The notes below the pieces were generated by a model, which saw only the letters and a program-made list of their open reading frames with translations, searched no databases and was not told the DNA's origin. Below, piece by piece: positions 23,674 through 34,301 of a DNA stretch of 64,000 nucleotides (within the stretch, counting starts at the first letter, position 1; every line of letters starts with the position of its first letter). Origin of the DNA: Rhodocollybia butyracea. Its lineage: Eukaryota > Basidiomycota > Agaricomycetes > Agaricales > Omphalotaceae. The translations under genes were made by a program, and so were the position numbers. The stretch lies in the NCBI GenBank assembly GCA_015501585.1, contig JADNRY010000089.1, positions 1-64,000 on the forward strand, read 5' to 3'.

Positions 23674-25031
23674 TTATTTCAACCTGGAAAAAATGGAAAT
23701 GAAGAGCTTCCGAACCACTCGCCTCGCTTTGAGTAAAAACCCAGCTCTTTTAGTCCTCTTCGAGACCACGGAACTATGGACAGATGATTCGGAACCGTCG
23801 GGTGTCGACAAATTAGATATACTCGGACAAATGAGCTCTTGGTCTTCAGGCGGTGTTGATATATGCGCATGCTCATCATCAGCAACAGTGGAATCTGGCA
23901 TCGGTGGACCGAGCTGACATTTCCTCACCAACCTGTTACCCTTTGTCAGTAAAACGGAAGAGGCAAAAAGATGAAGTAAGAACATACGCTTTCAAAGCAT
24001 CGAAATCTTTATAATACTGCTCGACGCTATGAAGACTTGGAATACCAGACAAGTCGGGCGAAAAGCTGACCACAGGAATAAATCTCCCGTCAGGCATGTC
24101 ACCACTGAACGGCATCATCCATTTCAAGTAAGAATTGATTGGAGTAGCATCGCCATCGTCATCCAAGAGACTATCTTCATCGGACCACCCGTCTTTTCCA
24201 GTATCTGTCGAATCGTGGCCGAGAGATCCTGAAATAGACTTGTCATCATCGGAGTCGACAAGCCAGTCAATGTTTCCATCCGAGTCATATTTGTACTTTG
24301 ATAGGTCGGGAGGTGTATACGGAAGACGCTCCGAGTCGGGGAGTAACGTGAGACAAGGATCCTCGGGGAGATCATCATCCACCTCAGGTCCTTCCAAAGG
24401 TTCCTCAAGTTGCTCCTCGCTCTCATCCACCAAATCAACCTGGCTCCCAAACTTGGCTTTCCTCTGTTTCGCTCGTACGATGTCTATATCCTCCATACAA
24501 TACCGATAGGTTAGAAGCCAGTCACTGTGGATCATATGGAAGACGTTCGCATAATCATGCCGACTCTGAGGAAGGAAAACCGATGGGTCTAAACAACTGG
24601 GATGATAACAGCCTTCCCAAGGAAGTGGCTTGTTGGTGCAAACGGGAGGGCGATTCAGAGGATGGAAAGTTTCCGGTGCAACGGGGAAACTCATGTGCGA
24701 TTCGACAAATACATCGGGAACAGGATTAGGGAGGCCTTGCTGCAGTAGTCGAAGACCGGTACGATAATACGGTTGGTCGGGCATAGGAAGTCCTGAATAC
24801 TGTCCGCAATAAAGTTAGTAAGACCTTGTAGAAGAAAGGTAATTCACGTACATCCTGAATGACAGCCACATATTTTCGAATCGGAAATTTTTGGATAGCT
24901 TGTTCAGTTTCATCGTCGATGTCACATCGAAGTATATCTAGTGTTTGCCGAACGTCCAGAGAAAAGGAGATGTAACTTTCCAGTCTTGGTATGAAACGAT
25001 AGCAGGTTTCAGACTTGGCTTCGGTAGACAT
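23674..25031 (-). CDS. Family X protein, copy 1 (unrecognised, acidic)
   Basis: Exons 24852-25031, 23988-24799 and 23674-23932 total 1251 nt, encoding 416 residues. I do not recognise the family; three copies occur here (also at 35462 and 40037). Each copy has a conserved N-terminus with YISFSLDVRQTLD, a middle section with PLPWEGCYH and PQSRHDYANVFHMIHSDW, a strongly acidic stretch (EEQLEEPLEGPEVDDDLPED), DGNIDWL, a PINSYLK...MMPFSGDMPDGRF segment, and a basic tail ending ARRVVRKLFISIFSRLK. The tail is amphipathic and could bind a membrane or nucleic acid. There is no signal peptide. Intron positions and phases are identical in the three copies. It shares a divergent promoter with gene Y1 at 25433. 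Confidence 0.85.
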
Positions 25032-25432
25032 TATGGGGAGTAAAGAATGGGCCACTAGTCGCGATATTCGGTGCTTATAAGTAATTCCATTATCAACGAA
25101 ACAAAAGAATCAAAGGACGAAACAAAGCAAGTTTCCAAGCCTTTTTCAAGCAACAAAAGGTAACAATGCGACCACGTGCTCAGCTTTGATCTCTCATTTC
25201 ATTGTCAAGAAAAGGCCTTCCCGATATAGATAATAATATCCTGTTATTTCATTTCAAGACATTATTGTCTTCCACAAGAACAATCCGATGTTTAAAATAA
25301 TCCGCATTGAGTCTTGAGCTTACATTCTTTGACCCATTAAACTCGCCACATTTTCCACTCATTCTTAGAGCAGGTCTCTACCTACCACCTAGGACTTCAA
25401 TACCCACAATCGGTTCATCCTCTCTTTCTAAA
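25032..25432. promoter_or_regulatory. Shared divergent promoter of X1 and Y1
   Basis: 401 bp between the two start codons. It holds a CACGTG palindrome at 25173-25178, 142 bp from the X1 ATG, and a TTATAAGC box (reverse strand, 25073-25080) about 45 bp from that ATG. Both occur at similar places before X2 and X3. CACGTG is the classic site for bHLH factors; which factor acts here is unknown. Confidence 0.6.
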
Positions 25433-26457
25433 ATGACAACAACCTCCCCAGCTCATGTTTCTTCCATCCACGAATCCGTTCTCCGTCCCATGCTTCTATG
25501 TTTCTCCGACTGCACATTGGACAAAACTCGCCAATCATCCGTAAAGAAACGTCTAGCCGACATCGAAACGGCAGTTCAAACCGGCAGGGCGAAGTTGCGT
25601 CCCTGTCTAGTCCTCCCAAATAACCACGAAAACGCTACAGAATACCAGAAACGCGAAATCTGCTTGATGGCCACCTTTGACGACACCCCAATTAGTCAAC
25701 TCCCATCCATGATGCGACATTTTGTCACCCCGGTCGAAACTGGCTCCCTCGACTGGGATATCGCAACTTTCGAGTCTGATAAACGTCTTGGCACAAATCC
25801 ACAGTGGAAGCCTAAAGAAGGTGCAAAGAGCCAATGGGTAATTAGCTACATCTACGAGGTGGATGAAGCTAACCTGGGATGCTGGCGCGGGGGATATCAT
25901 TTGAATATCGAACAGCAGACACGGTTGCTTGACATTTGCACTTCTAAGCGAGCACGATGGCTTGAGAGAGCCGAGAATCCCGCCTTTCGTGTTAAAATGC
26001 TAAACAGTATATTGGTAAGTGCAAGCTTTCAGCGAAGTCGACCTCGCTGATCGATGGGAGCAGGAATACGCGAAAAATCCGCGCTGTGAGGATACAGACT
26101 TAGCAAGTTTTTTTGTTTGTTTTTGTTTGTGGCAGATCTCTTACCATGCTTCACGCCGTACAGTTCCCCTCGAGGATAACTATCCTGGAACCCGGTCAAT
26201 CATGCGCCAGCGTTGCATCTTGTGCGACGTATCAAACCTACGGCTCTCGACGACGCCCGACAGGTCTTCGCCGACAATCCACCAAGTTCAATATCTCACC
26301 TATCAAGGAGAATTTTTCGCCCACAAAGGAAAATTATCCATCGAGTGCAGTGCCAAAACAGCTTTCTCGAGTGGGAGGAGCTAGAAGATGTGTGGACAGC
26401 ACCCGAAGCTTTGTTGATATCACGCGAGGGGTAGGGAACATCCCTCTCCGAGCATGA
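25433..26457 (+). CDS. Family Y protein, copy 1 (unrecognised)
   Basis: Exons 25433-26014 and 26164-26457 encode 291 residues. The acceptor was fixed by comparison with copy 2: only joining to TTCCCC at 26164 keeps both copies open to the same stop. The body has HESVLRPMLLCFSDCTLDKT, a KLRPCLVLPN segment near residue 63, ICLMATFDDTPISQLP, HFVTPVETGSLDWD and a Trp-rich stretch ending CWRGGYHL. The second exon encodes a Ser/Pro/Arg-rich, probably disordered tail with ENFSPTKENYP. No signal peptide or membrane helix. It is divergent from X1 across a 401-bp promoter. The family is not known to me; the RPCLVL strand faintly recalls PemK/MazF-fold proteins, which is only a guess. Confidence 0.8.
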
Positions 26458-26525
26458 AGCTTGTATCTTGCGTTCAGAATCTATGTATCCACAAGTAGCC
26501 CTAATTTTAATGATTTTGCGTACCA

Positions 26526-27859
26526 TCATCCCCACAAAAGAGCCTGCTCAGCACCACCAAAGTACCTATCGCCCACAACCGGGTTAGCCGCAAGAATATC
26601 ATCAATAGCTTTGACTTCTTCGGCACTGAGCTTGATGTCTCCGGCGTGCAGATTCTCCAGGGTACGAGAAGATTTCCTAGTAAATATAGCTTATGAGGTA
26701 TAATACATCTCTACAAGATCTGCACGTACGAAGATCCAGGAAGAGGGAGCATGTGTGGGCCTAAGCTAGCCACCCAAGCGATCGATAGTTGTGCGGGAGT
26801 GACACCTTTCTTTGCAGCGATAGATTGCAGACCCTCGACAATCCCCCAATTTGATTTGAAGTTCCCTTCTTTGAAACGAGTCAGGCCAGATCGGATATCA
26901 CCCTCTATGAAAACAGATATAAGCCCAACACTTAAAGCACCATTCCATTCCACGCGTACCAGGTATATCGCTCGTAGACTTGATCTGTCCTGTGAGATAA
27001 CCCTTTCCCAGGGGTGAATATGCGACGACCGTGATACTAAGCTCACGAGCCGTAGAGATCACTGCCTTCTGGTTTTCATCGTAGGCCCATGGGCTGACTT
27101 CAATTTCGACCGCCGTGACTGGATGAACCTGATCCAAGATCAATATCGAGGGAAATAGAAACATTCATAATTGAGTTGAGCTGTAGAAATGAACGTACCG
27201 CATTAGCTTTGCGTAAAGTGTTGGCATTACATTCTGATAGCCCAATGTGCGAAAACTTTCCCTCCTTGACAAGGGTGACCAGATTGCTCATGATCGTCTC
27301 AATGGGTGTGTCGCGATCAATTCGAGCGGGTTCGAAGAGGTCAAGCTTCTTGTTGGGTCCGAGGGCGCTCTGTATATTCTCGACGCTTGCTCTTAGGAAT
27401 TCCATGCCGCCACGGATACTACCTTTAACAGATACGTATGTCTTGTCCGCGTATTCCGGGTACTTGGAGTAGAACCTTGATAGCAGTTGCAAGTTGGCGG
27501 TTCCCCTGTCCATTGCATAGAATTCACCTGAAATCTAGTTGATCAAGTTGTTTTGGGGGCAAATACTATTTGTACATACCACTGTTAAGGAAAGCCTTTG
27601 TGCCAGAGGGTAAAGCGTCGACACCGGCTTTGATAGACTCAAAGGCTTGTTCGTCACTGACAGGATTGGGGGTCCATCTGTGTGTGTTTGCTAAGTGAAG
27701 CTTCGAAGTCCCGTTAACTGGAAATTACGCACGTCATCAACATTAAACCATGCTAGAACAATCTGTTTAGAGATATCGCGGCGAAAATCCGAAGACACTT
27801 ACAGCTACAGCTCCTACCATAGTATCAGTACCACCAAGTTTGATTGTTCGGGAAGTCAT
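26526..27859 (-). CDS. Aldo-keto reductase 1 (pyridoxal-reductase-like)
   Basis: Seven exons: 27803-27859, 27733-27752, 27580-27677, 27199-27527, 26960-27128, 26730-26904 and 26526-26676, total 999 nt, 332 residues. Aldo-keto reductases reduce carbonyls with NADPH in the cytosol. Visible family marks are the N-terminal LGGT strand, HGLMLMTWTPNPV, the catalytic-tyrosine loop NSGEFYA, the lysine strand TYVSVKG, FEPARIDRDTPIE, IGLSECNANTLRKA, EIEVSPWAYDENQ, AYSPLGKGYLTGQI and PLPGSS (cofactor phosphate loop). In the strand that usually holds the tetrad histidine (QHR in many members) this protein has PAR. As I recall, fungal pyridoxal reductases also lack that histidine. Exon 2 is only 20 nt. 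It is tandem with the paralogue at 28712, which differs by a short Gly-rich insertion. Substrate unknown. Confidence 0.9.
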
Positions 27860-28711
27860 TGAATGAATTGAAGCACTGGGTTGTTTCGAGATAGAGTACG
27901 ACGGCGATGTTTTCGTTCTTATGTATCCGAATCGTCTGCAGAGGAACGTAAGAAATTTTGAAGACACTGGTCAACTTCGACAGAATCGGTACCGGGCTAT
28001 TACTTGATCCAATAATAACGTTTCAACTTACAGTAATGTTCCTCATTGGGCTGCATCGCTAGACGGAGCTTATATCAGCCACAGCGTTATCACTAAGCAA
28101 GGTCCCTTCTATGCAGCGCTGTATGCTAACGGTGTATGCTATTGTAAAGTGCTAGAACTGCAAGTATAGTGGTGGCTGAAGGAAGGAAGGAAATTACCCG
28201 GCCCGCCGGTTTAAAATTTCAACGCCCACTCGGAGCCGGTAAGTACAACAAGCATCAGGAACTCTGAGCTCGCAGCTAGCTCCAAAACTGTGTAGATGGC
28301 TGGCAGCAGCCACCGTTTACTTACAGATGGAATTGTACTGTATTATTGAAGTTAATCCGGTTTTTTGCTGATGCTATGTCATTTATGTAAGATTTGCAGC
28401 CATTGGTAACTCGCTTTTGAAGTTTGCATAACCTTGGGATTGACTAAGAGTAAAGATGTTCACTTCGACAATACGGAGGCCTTGTCATCCCTGATATCTT
28501 ACAGAACATCTTCAGTCATTGTAGTGATTGACAACCATCGTAATCTGACTTGCCGGTACAGGTCAGACGTCGTGGGACGTCGTATCAATCTAGCAAGGGA
28601 GAAAATGCAATCTTGATTACACCTGTTTAGTTCTTATCTATGCTAAAATATCCATCCAACAAGACAGTCAGCTAGTACACTCCAACGTGAATATTATATG
28701 TTACAGATGCA
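27860..28711. other. Spacer between the two reductase genes
   Basis: 852 bp holding the promoter of reductase 1 (left part) and the 3' flank of reductase 2 (right part). The open frame at 28434-28616 has no paralogue and no motif. Confidence 0.45.
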
Positions 28712-30064
28712 TCAACCCCATAAATGAAGCTTCTCAGGCGGTCCACCAAAGTACCTATCGCCGACGACAGGGTTGGCCGCAAGAATATCGTCGATGGCTT
28801 TGATCTCTTCAGCGGTGAGTTTGATGTCCCCAGCGTGCAAGTTCTCTAAAGTACGTGAGGATTTCCTAGATATAACCCATGAGATACGACCGTCAAATTT
28901 ACAATGGAGCAGACATACGACGATCCGGGAAGAGGTAGCATGTGTGGGCCTAAGCTAGCCACCCAGGCTATCGATAACTGTGCAGGAGTAACGCCTTTCT
29001 TTGCAGCAACAGATTGCAGACCCTCGACGATCCCCCAGTTGGATTTGAAGTGCTCCTCTTGGAAACGAGTGAAGTGAGATCGGAGATCACCCTCTTTGGA
29101 AACACAATGAGCCCCGACACACAAAGTTGAAGAGAACTTTTATCTACACGTACCAGGTATATCACTCGCGGACTTGATTTGTCCTGTGAGATAACCTCTT
29201 CCCAAAGGTGAGTATGCGACGACCGTGACGCCAAGCTCGCGAGCCGTAGATATCACCGCCTTTTGGTTTTCGTCGTAGGACCATGGGCTGACTTCGATTT
29301 CGGCCACAGCGACAGGATGAACCTGATAGAAGGTCGACGTTGGAAAATGTCGTTGCGTGGAAATTAACATACCGCATTGGCTTTGCGTAGAGTATTGGCG
29401 TTACACTCCGACAGTCCGATATGCGAAAATTTCCCTTCTTTGACAAGAGTGACGAGGTTGTTAATGATGGTCTCAACGGGCGTGTTAGGATCGATTCGAG
29501 CCGGTTCAAAGAGGTCAAGTTTCTTGTTAGGGCCAAGGGCGCGTTGAATATTTTCGACACTTGCTCTCAAGCAGTCCATGCTTCCATCTGGTCCGCCGTT
29601 ACGGATACCACCTTTCACTGATATGAATGTCTTGTCCGCGTATTCTGGGTACTTGGCGTAGAATCTCGATAGCAGCTGTAAGTTGGCAGTACCCCAGTCT
29701 ATTGCATAGAATTCGCCTGAAAGCAGCTGGTCAGAGTTGATCAAGGGATACAATGTTCTACGCACCACTGTTAAGGAAAGCCTTTGTGCCAGAGGGTAAA
29801 GCGTCGACGCCGGCCTTGATAGCTTCAAAAGCTTGTTCGTCACTGACGGGATTGGGGGTCCATCTGCCATGTTTATGCTTGGTTAGGAAAGATTGGAACT
29901 TGGAGCTGAAATCTCGCACGTCATTAACATTAAACCATGCTAGAAAGATCTGTTTAGAGGGAAAACGGCCGGAATTCGAAAGAGATACCTACAGCAACAG
30001 CTCCTACCGTGATATTGGAAGCGGTACCACCAAGTCTGAATGTTCGAGAGGTCACAGTGGTCAT
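28712..30064 (-). CDS. Aldo-keto reductase 2 (pyridoxal-reductase-like)
   Basis: Seven exons: 29993-30064, 29920-29939, 29766-29863, 29373-29716, 29154-29322, 28919-29093 and 28712-28865, total 1032 nt, 343 residues. Layout matches reductase 1, including the 20-nt second exon encoding HGLMLMT. Differences: a five-residue insertion (GGPDG region) after TFISVKGGIRN, and a longer C-terminus ending PPEKLHLWG. The catalytic loop NSGEFYA and the lysine strand are kept, and the histidine position reads PARIDP. All splice ends are GT/AG and the frame is clean, so I expect a working NADPH-dependent reductase. A broken third copy is at 15430-15695. Confidence 0.9.
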
Positions 30065-30452
30065 ATTCTGCTTTGAAATGAGTAATGGGTTAGAAAGTAT
30101 CGGTTTATATGCTATTTTCTGCCGTTCCGCAACACGAATCCTACGGCTTAGGTTGAAGTAGTAAGTCAAAATCGCTAGGCTGATTGGCGTAGCACCGAAG
30201 AGTGACGTCACTCAATCTCTGATAATGGCTTACGGTCTAAGTCCGTGGAGACTCCGGTCAAGGCACACCGGCTGTTTTCCGGCATCATCGATGTGCTGAG
30301 CGCTGAAGCGCTGATGAGTACTGTGTAAGTTGTCTATCTATCTATCAAATATTTACCGGTTACCACTTGTCGTATACGTGGCACGCATCCCATGCACACC
30401 CTCTTACTCCCTGAAGGAGAGCCGCTTTCTTCTCTTTTTTCCTTCCACCGAC
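30065..30452. promoter_or_regulatory. Upstream region shared by reductase 2 and the orphan F-box head
   Basis: A 388-bp divergent gap. It contains a short TCTA tetranucleotide run near 30332-30345. No other element can be assigned. Confidence 0.35.
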
Positions 30453-30604
30453 ATGTCAGCACCCAGTCCAGTTGAAATCCCAGAAATCTTGCAAAACATC
30501 CTTGGTCATTGTCATCAGTCTGACAGTTATCGGAATGTGCTAGTATGCCAGCAGTGGTCGGACATCGGTCTTGACTCACTCTGGTATAAAATCACATATT
30601 TGAG
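30453..30604 (+). pseudogene. Orphan F-box head without a body
   Basis: Starts MSAPSPVEIPEILQNILGHC and continues LLV-type VLVCQQWSDIGLDSLWYKI, the first exon of the F-box/LRR family. Homology to array member 3 ends near 30604, just after the codons for the DLR position; the next bases are unrelated and the frame closes at 30656. The missing remainder corresponds to what survives at 20519-22034 on the opposite strand. Confidence 0.8.
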
Positions 30605-30862
30605 CTGCATCCATCTCCCGGATGCTGATACCCCTCGAACCACCCGCTTGCAGTAGTTTTACTCCTTTCCTCGCCTTTTTCCCATCTTAAGCCGCACTGA
30701 GGACGAAGACGGCGATGACGACAACCGGGTTATAAACTTTCCTTTCCTTTTTTCCCATTATAATACCGACAGGTGACCTCCGCCCACTTTCCAGGGATTC
30801 CCAGTCCACCGCTTCTTCACCAAACTCGAAATCAATCCTAGATTAACCCGCGGATTATCCCC

Positions 30863-31800
30863 CTACTCCGTCCCATCCTCAAACTTCAACTCGAAAACGC
30901 CAGGCAAAGCGATAGCATCCCAATGTCTTCCTATATACAGCATCGCCACCTCATCCCCATGCACATCTTTCTGTGACGTGAGTACAGTAGGAGACACCTC
31001 GTGCGTCAACACTCTTTTTCGCAGGAGGTCGTTCACCTCATTCAGGCGCGCGGGGTTTGCGCGAAACGAAGATGGAGGGGGAGTGAGTTTGGCCTGGGGT
31101 TGGACAGAAAGAGACTGTGAGGGATGATCGATGACCTCCTCAACCTCGACCTCAGCTTTGTTCAGGGAGACTCTGGCTTTCAGTATAAATAATCGCCGAT
31201 GGCACTGTGTCAGATATCCTCGGTCTCAGAGGGGCGAGAAGCATGGCCGACTGAGTGTAGTACAGTCCTGGGTACAAGAAAGATAAGAGCGAGGGCATAG
31301 CCGATTCCCAGAATCTGTGTTTGTGTTTCAGAAGGAGAGGAACGAAGAGCAGCGGTAGAGGACGGAGCAGTGGTGCGGGCAGAGGTCAGATAGACAGAGG
31401 AGCTATGCTGGGTAAAATCTAGGGGAAGAAAGAGAAGCAGGTTGAATACGAGACACAAAGAAAAATGAAATACGCACATCCAAGTGCTTTATTTTGTCCG
31501 ATTACCAATTTTCCTTCATCCGACTACAGCGCAGTGAATCCCGTATTATCTCCAGAGTAGGAACATGGCTTTCGCAGCCTCCAAACGATGATCCAAGAGA
31601 GACGTGAGATCAGAGTGGCATTTTCACAACAGAGGGCCCTTGAAGTCAAACACTTCTCGCGGCTGATAGTCAGCGCTGAGCGAATCTGAAAAGGGAGAAT
31701 CCAGATTTGGATATGAGCGCTAATACTAGCGCTCACTGACTTGCAAGTCGAAGAACTCCATATTTTTGTGAATCGATATCATCTTATTCAATCCCACCCA
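30863..31800 (-). pseudogene. Decayed multi-exon gene of unknown family
   Basis: Reading leftwards, coding-like exons include one near 31570-31690 (ADYQPREVFDFKGPLL, an in-frame TGA, then SDLTSLLDHRLEAAKAMFLL), a hydrophobic segment near 31230-31300 (LGIGYALALIFLVPRTVL), and a long final exon from about 31208 to the stop at 30863 containing AEVEVEEVIDHPSQSLSV, NEVNDLLRKRVLTHE and LYIGRHWDAIALPGVFELKF. The last exon has no suitable ATG, so it belongs to a spliced gene. The in-frame stop and unresolved joins suggest a pseudogene. I do not recognise the family. Confidence 0.45.
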
Positions 31801-32235
31801 CTCTCGCAATCAAAGTGGGGCTCTTCCCCGTTCTATCAGGATGTCTCTTTCAATCTAGATGGCAGCTTGTGCGGGTATAAATCTTGTCTGCTTGTCAGAT
31901 TCCAACTTGGGCTCTAATATCGCCGAGTGCCGCATTTAAGCTTCTCGGAAGCACTGACTGAGCGTTAACTGTAGGCATTACAGTTCTTTATTCTTAGCAT
32001 AGGGAGCTAAATTACAACCAGGTGATGTAGTTTCTATCTTATTCTTTGGTTCTAGTAGGATCCTAAAGATTGGTTTGCATAACGTTATTGAAGGTGTGGG
32101 TAGACGCTCTATTGCTGTTTCCTGTTGGTTTCCTGATCTCTGGACCTGGCGTTCAATCTTTTTAACTCTTGAACCGTGCCGTGTAATAGATTCTTCCTTC
32201 TTCCTTCATTCCCGACTTTCTTCCCTTTGACCCCC
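31801..32235. other. Intergenic region
   Basis: 435 bp upstream of the gene at 32236; it should contain that gene's promoter. No clear motif seen. Confidence 0.35.
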
Positions 32236-33490
32236 ATGCCTGATTTTTCGAGCGCAGAAACTGAAGTATTGTCGAAAATATACAGCCTGTTGGAAGATAT
32301 CACGTCTCCGGAAAAGGTTACCGCTATCCTCGCGCAGTGTGCCGAAGACCTAAATCCCTATATGGCGTTTCTCATGAGGAGTGCCGGCGACTCTTCGTGG
32401 ACCAGAGTCTCAGAGGATGAACGTAGAGCACAAGGTAGATCTGTACTGTCAACCCTGCTTCAAAAGAGGTCAATGCCGGGGAACCGTACTCCACTATTCC
32501 ACGCGATTATCCAAGCAAAGGACAGGAATTCATCAGAAATCCTAAGTCCCATCCTGGCGGCCTGCAGACCTCTCACAGCGTCCACAAGTACTGATATTCG
32601 AGACGCATGCATCATTATAGACAATAACGAGATGTTTCAATCTCTACGCTGTTCTGCAGAATATGAGGATCACTTGCTCTCAGATTCTGAGAGATTGTTT
32701 TTCTCAAAGACGGAGAAGCGCGATGCCATCGAAGTAAAGGCGGAGATATCCAATTCTCAATCATCAAACAAGCCCAAATTTACGGCTGATTTCATGATTC
32801 CGATGTTCCAACAGAGAATGCGAGAAAGCGGTAAATTGGAGTTGTATTTTGTCGCCCAAGGTGCGTCTGAACATATTTTGAGCAACACTGTTACTTATAT
32901 GTTTGCTAATTTAAAGGTCGCATGTGGTGTCTCGCTTTCCGTAATCTCGAGGGATTTCCACAACCTCGTGCGCATCTTTGGACCCGGATTCGGAATCGCA
33001 AAGTCTCCGTCCCTGCTAATCCCTGGAGTGTCAGTCTTTCCTTGGTGGACGGCAGCCTCCCAACTCCGGTAGAAGCCACTGTTTCAATTAGTCCTGCCCG
33101 ATCCTCGTCGGGCGGTAGAACATCAGTTAACGACCATGACCTCGAGATCGTTGGACTTTCTACCAAACCCAAGCACCAGTTAGTCCCCACTCGACTAGAG
33201 AGTGACGCAAAGACCAAGGTCGATGATCGTCGCCAAAAACGCACCCAGAGAGAGATTTATGCATTGTTCGATAGTAGCGTGCTTTCGAGGTAAACACATC
33301 TAGCTTGTGTGCATAAAGGTGCTAACCTTTATTCTCCCGTAGTGGGAGCATGTATATAACAGATGATGGTTCACTTTCGGGGAAAGTGGAGGCCATCCTA
33401 GCCGACGTAAGCACGGGTACTAAGCAGAAATTGAAAGCGGTGGCCAAAGATGATGTGCCAGATAACGATGTAAGTTCTGTATGCTTGTAG
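32236..33490 (+). CDS. Unrecognised protein, three exons
   Basis: Exons 32236-32860, 32917-33289 and 33343-33490 total 1146 nt, 381 residues. N-terminus MPDFSSAETEVLSKIYSLLE, then a helical region (KVTAILAQCAEDLNPYMAFL), a segment with FTADFMIPMFQQRMRESGKL, and after the first intron RMWCLAFRNLEGFPQPRAHL. The C-terminal third is Ser/Pro-rich with basic patches. It has no signal peptide or membrane helix, and I recognise no family. A strong GTAAGT donor at 33472 allows an alternative end in a fourth exon, 33524-33679, replacing the last six residues with about 52 others; RNA would decide. It has no paralogue in the window. Confidence 0.7.
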
Positions 33491-33675
33491 TTTGAAGACC
33501 TACTGCGCCCTTTTCGAGCACAGTCTCCTTTCTCTGGTATCTTCTTGGAAATGAATAATGTAGTCTTTTCAAGGAACTCTGTAACTAGGGCCAACTTAAT
33601 AGAATTTACACCCTTGAAATTTAACAGCCTTGTGCACAAGCTTGATCGAAGGACACATTTAGACGCATCATATAG

Positions 33676-34301
33676 CTAGATATCACAACCGCGTACACCT
33701 CGAAACATAACTGCAGCAGACAGAGGTAGAAAACACCACTTGACAAGGCATTGGGGATTGGAAGAGCACTGGAGAGTGCAGCTCCCAAAAGTGAACGATG
33801 GATCAGAACAAGCGAGGAAGTGTCTTCGGGAAGTGAGGGCAAGAAAAAGCAGAGAACAGAGAGAGGTGATAACAGTGGAAGGGTAACGTGTGGTTGATAT
33901 CGGAGCGAGTGGGGGCAGGGAGCATGCAACAGAAATTACTAGGGAGGTGATATCGCACTCTATGTCCTCGTCGTCCGACGTCAACAGGATCTTGAGAAGG
34001 AATCTGAAGTTGGAGTTCACTGTTGATGGATAATTTTCTGAACAGGTAGACGGATCTGAAGAAGGAATCACGTCTTTCGATTTCTTGACAGCGCTATCAG
34101 AGTCATAACTTTGAATCAGATTTTGACTTCGCTGTAGTAGTGGTCGGCGCATGAAGTTTGTGATAAAAGACTGAATATCACGGAGCGTTCTACGCACGCA
34201 AAATGTTGTAAGAATACGAAGGGTGAAGGAAATACAACATACGTTATCAGCTCCTCGATATGTTTGTTCAGTGTGGAGACGGCTGGAGACGGTCGATCCA
34301 T
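33676..34301 (-). CDS. Small unrecognised protein, two exons
   Basis: Exons 34243-34301 and 33676-34189 (GTATGT donor, CGTAG acceptor) give 190 residues beginning MDRPSPAVSTLNKHIEELIT and continuing TLRDIQSFITNFMRRPLLQR. The second half is hydrophobic with several possible membrane segments (DITSLVISVACSLPPL, VITSLCSLLFLALT). The first half looks more protein-like than the second, so the exon after about 33960 may be misjudged. It converges on the gene at 32236. Function unknown. Confidence 0.4.

Noticed and set aside
26019..26384. Alternative second exon of family Y in another frame
   Set aside because: In the paralogue that frame stops at once. The frame starting at TTCCCC is open to the same stop in both copies, with many silent changes.
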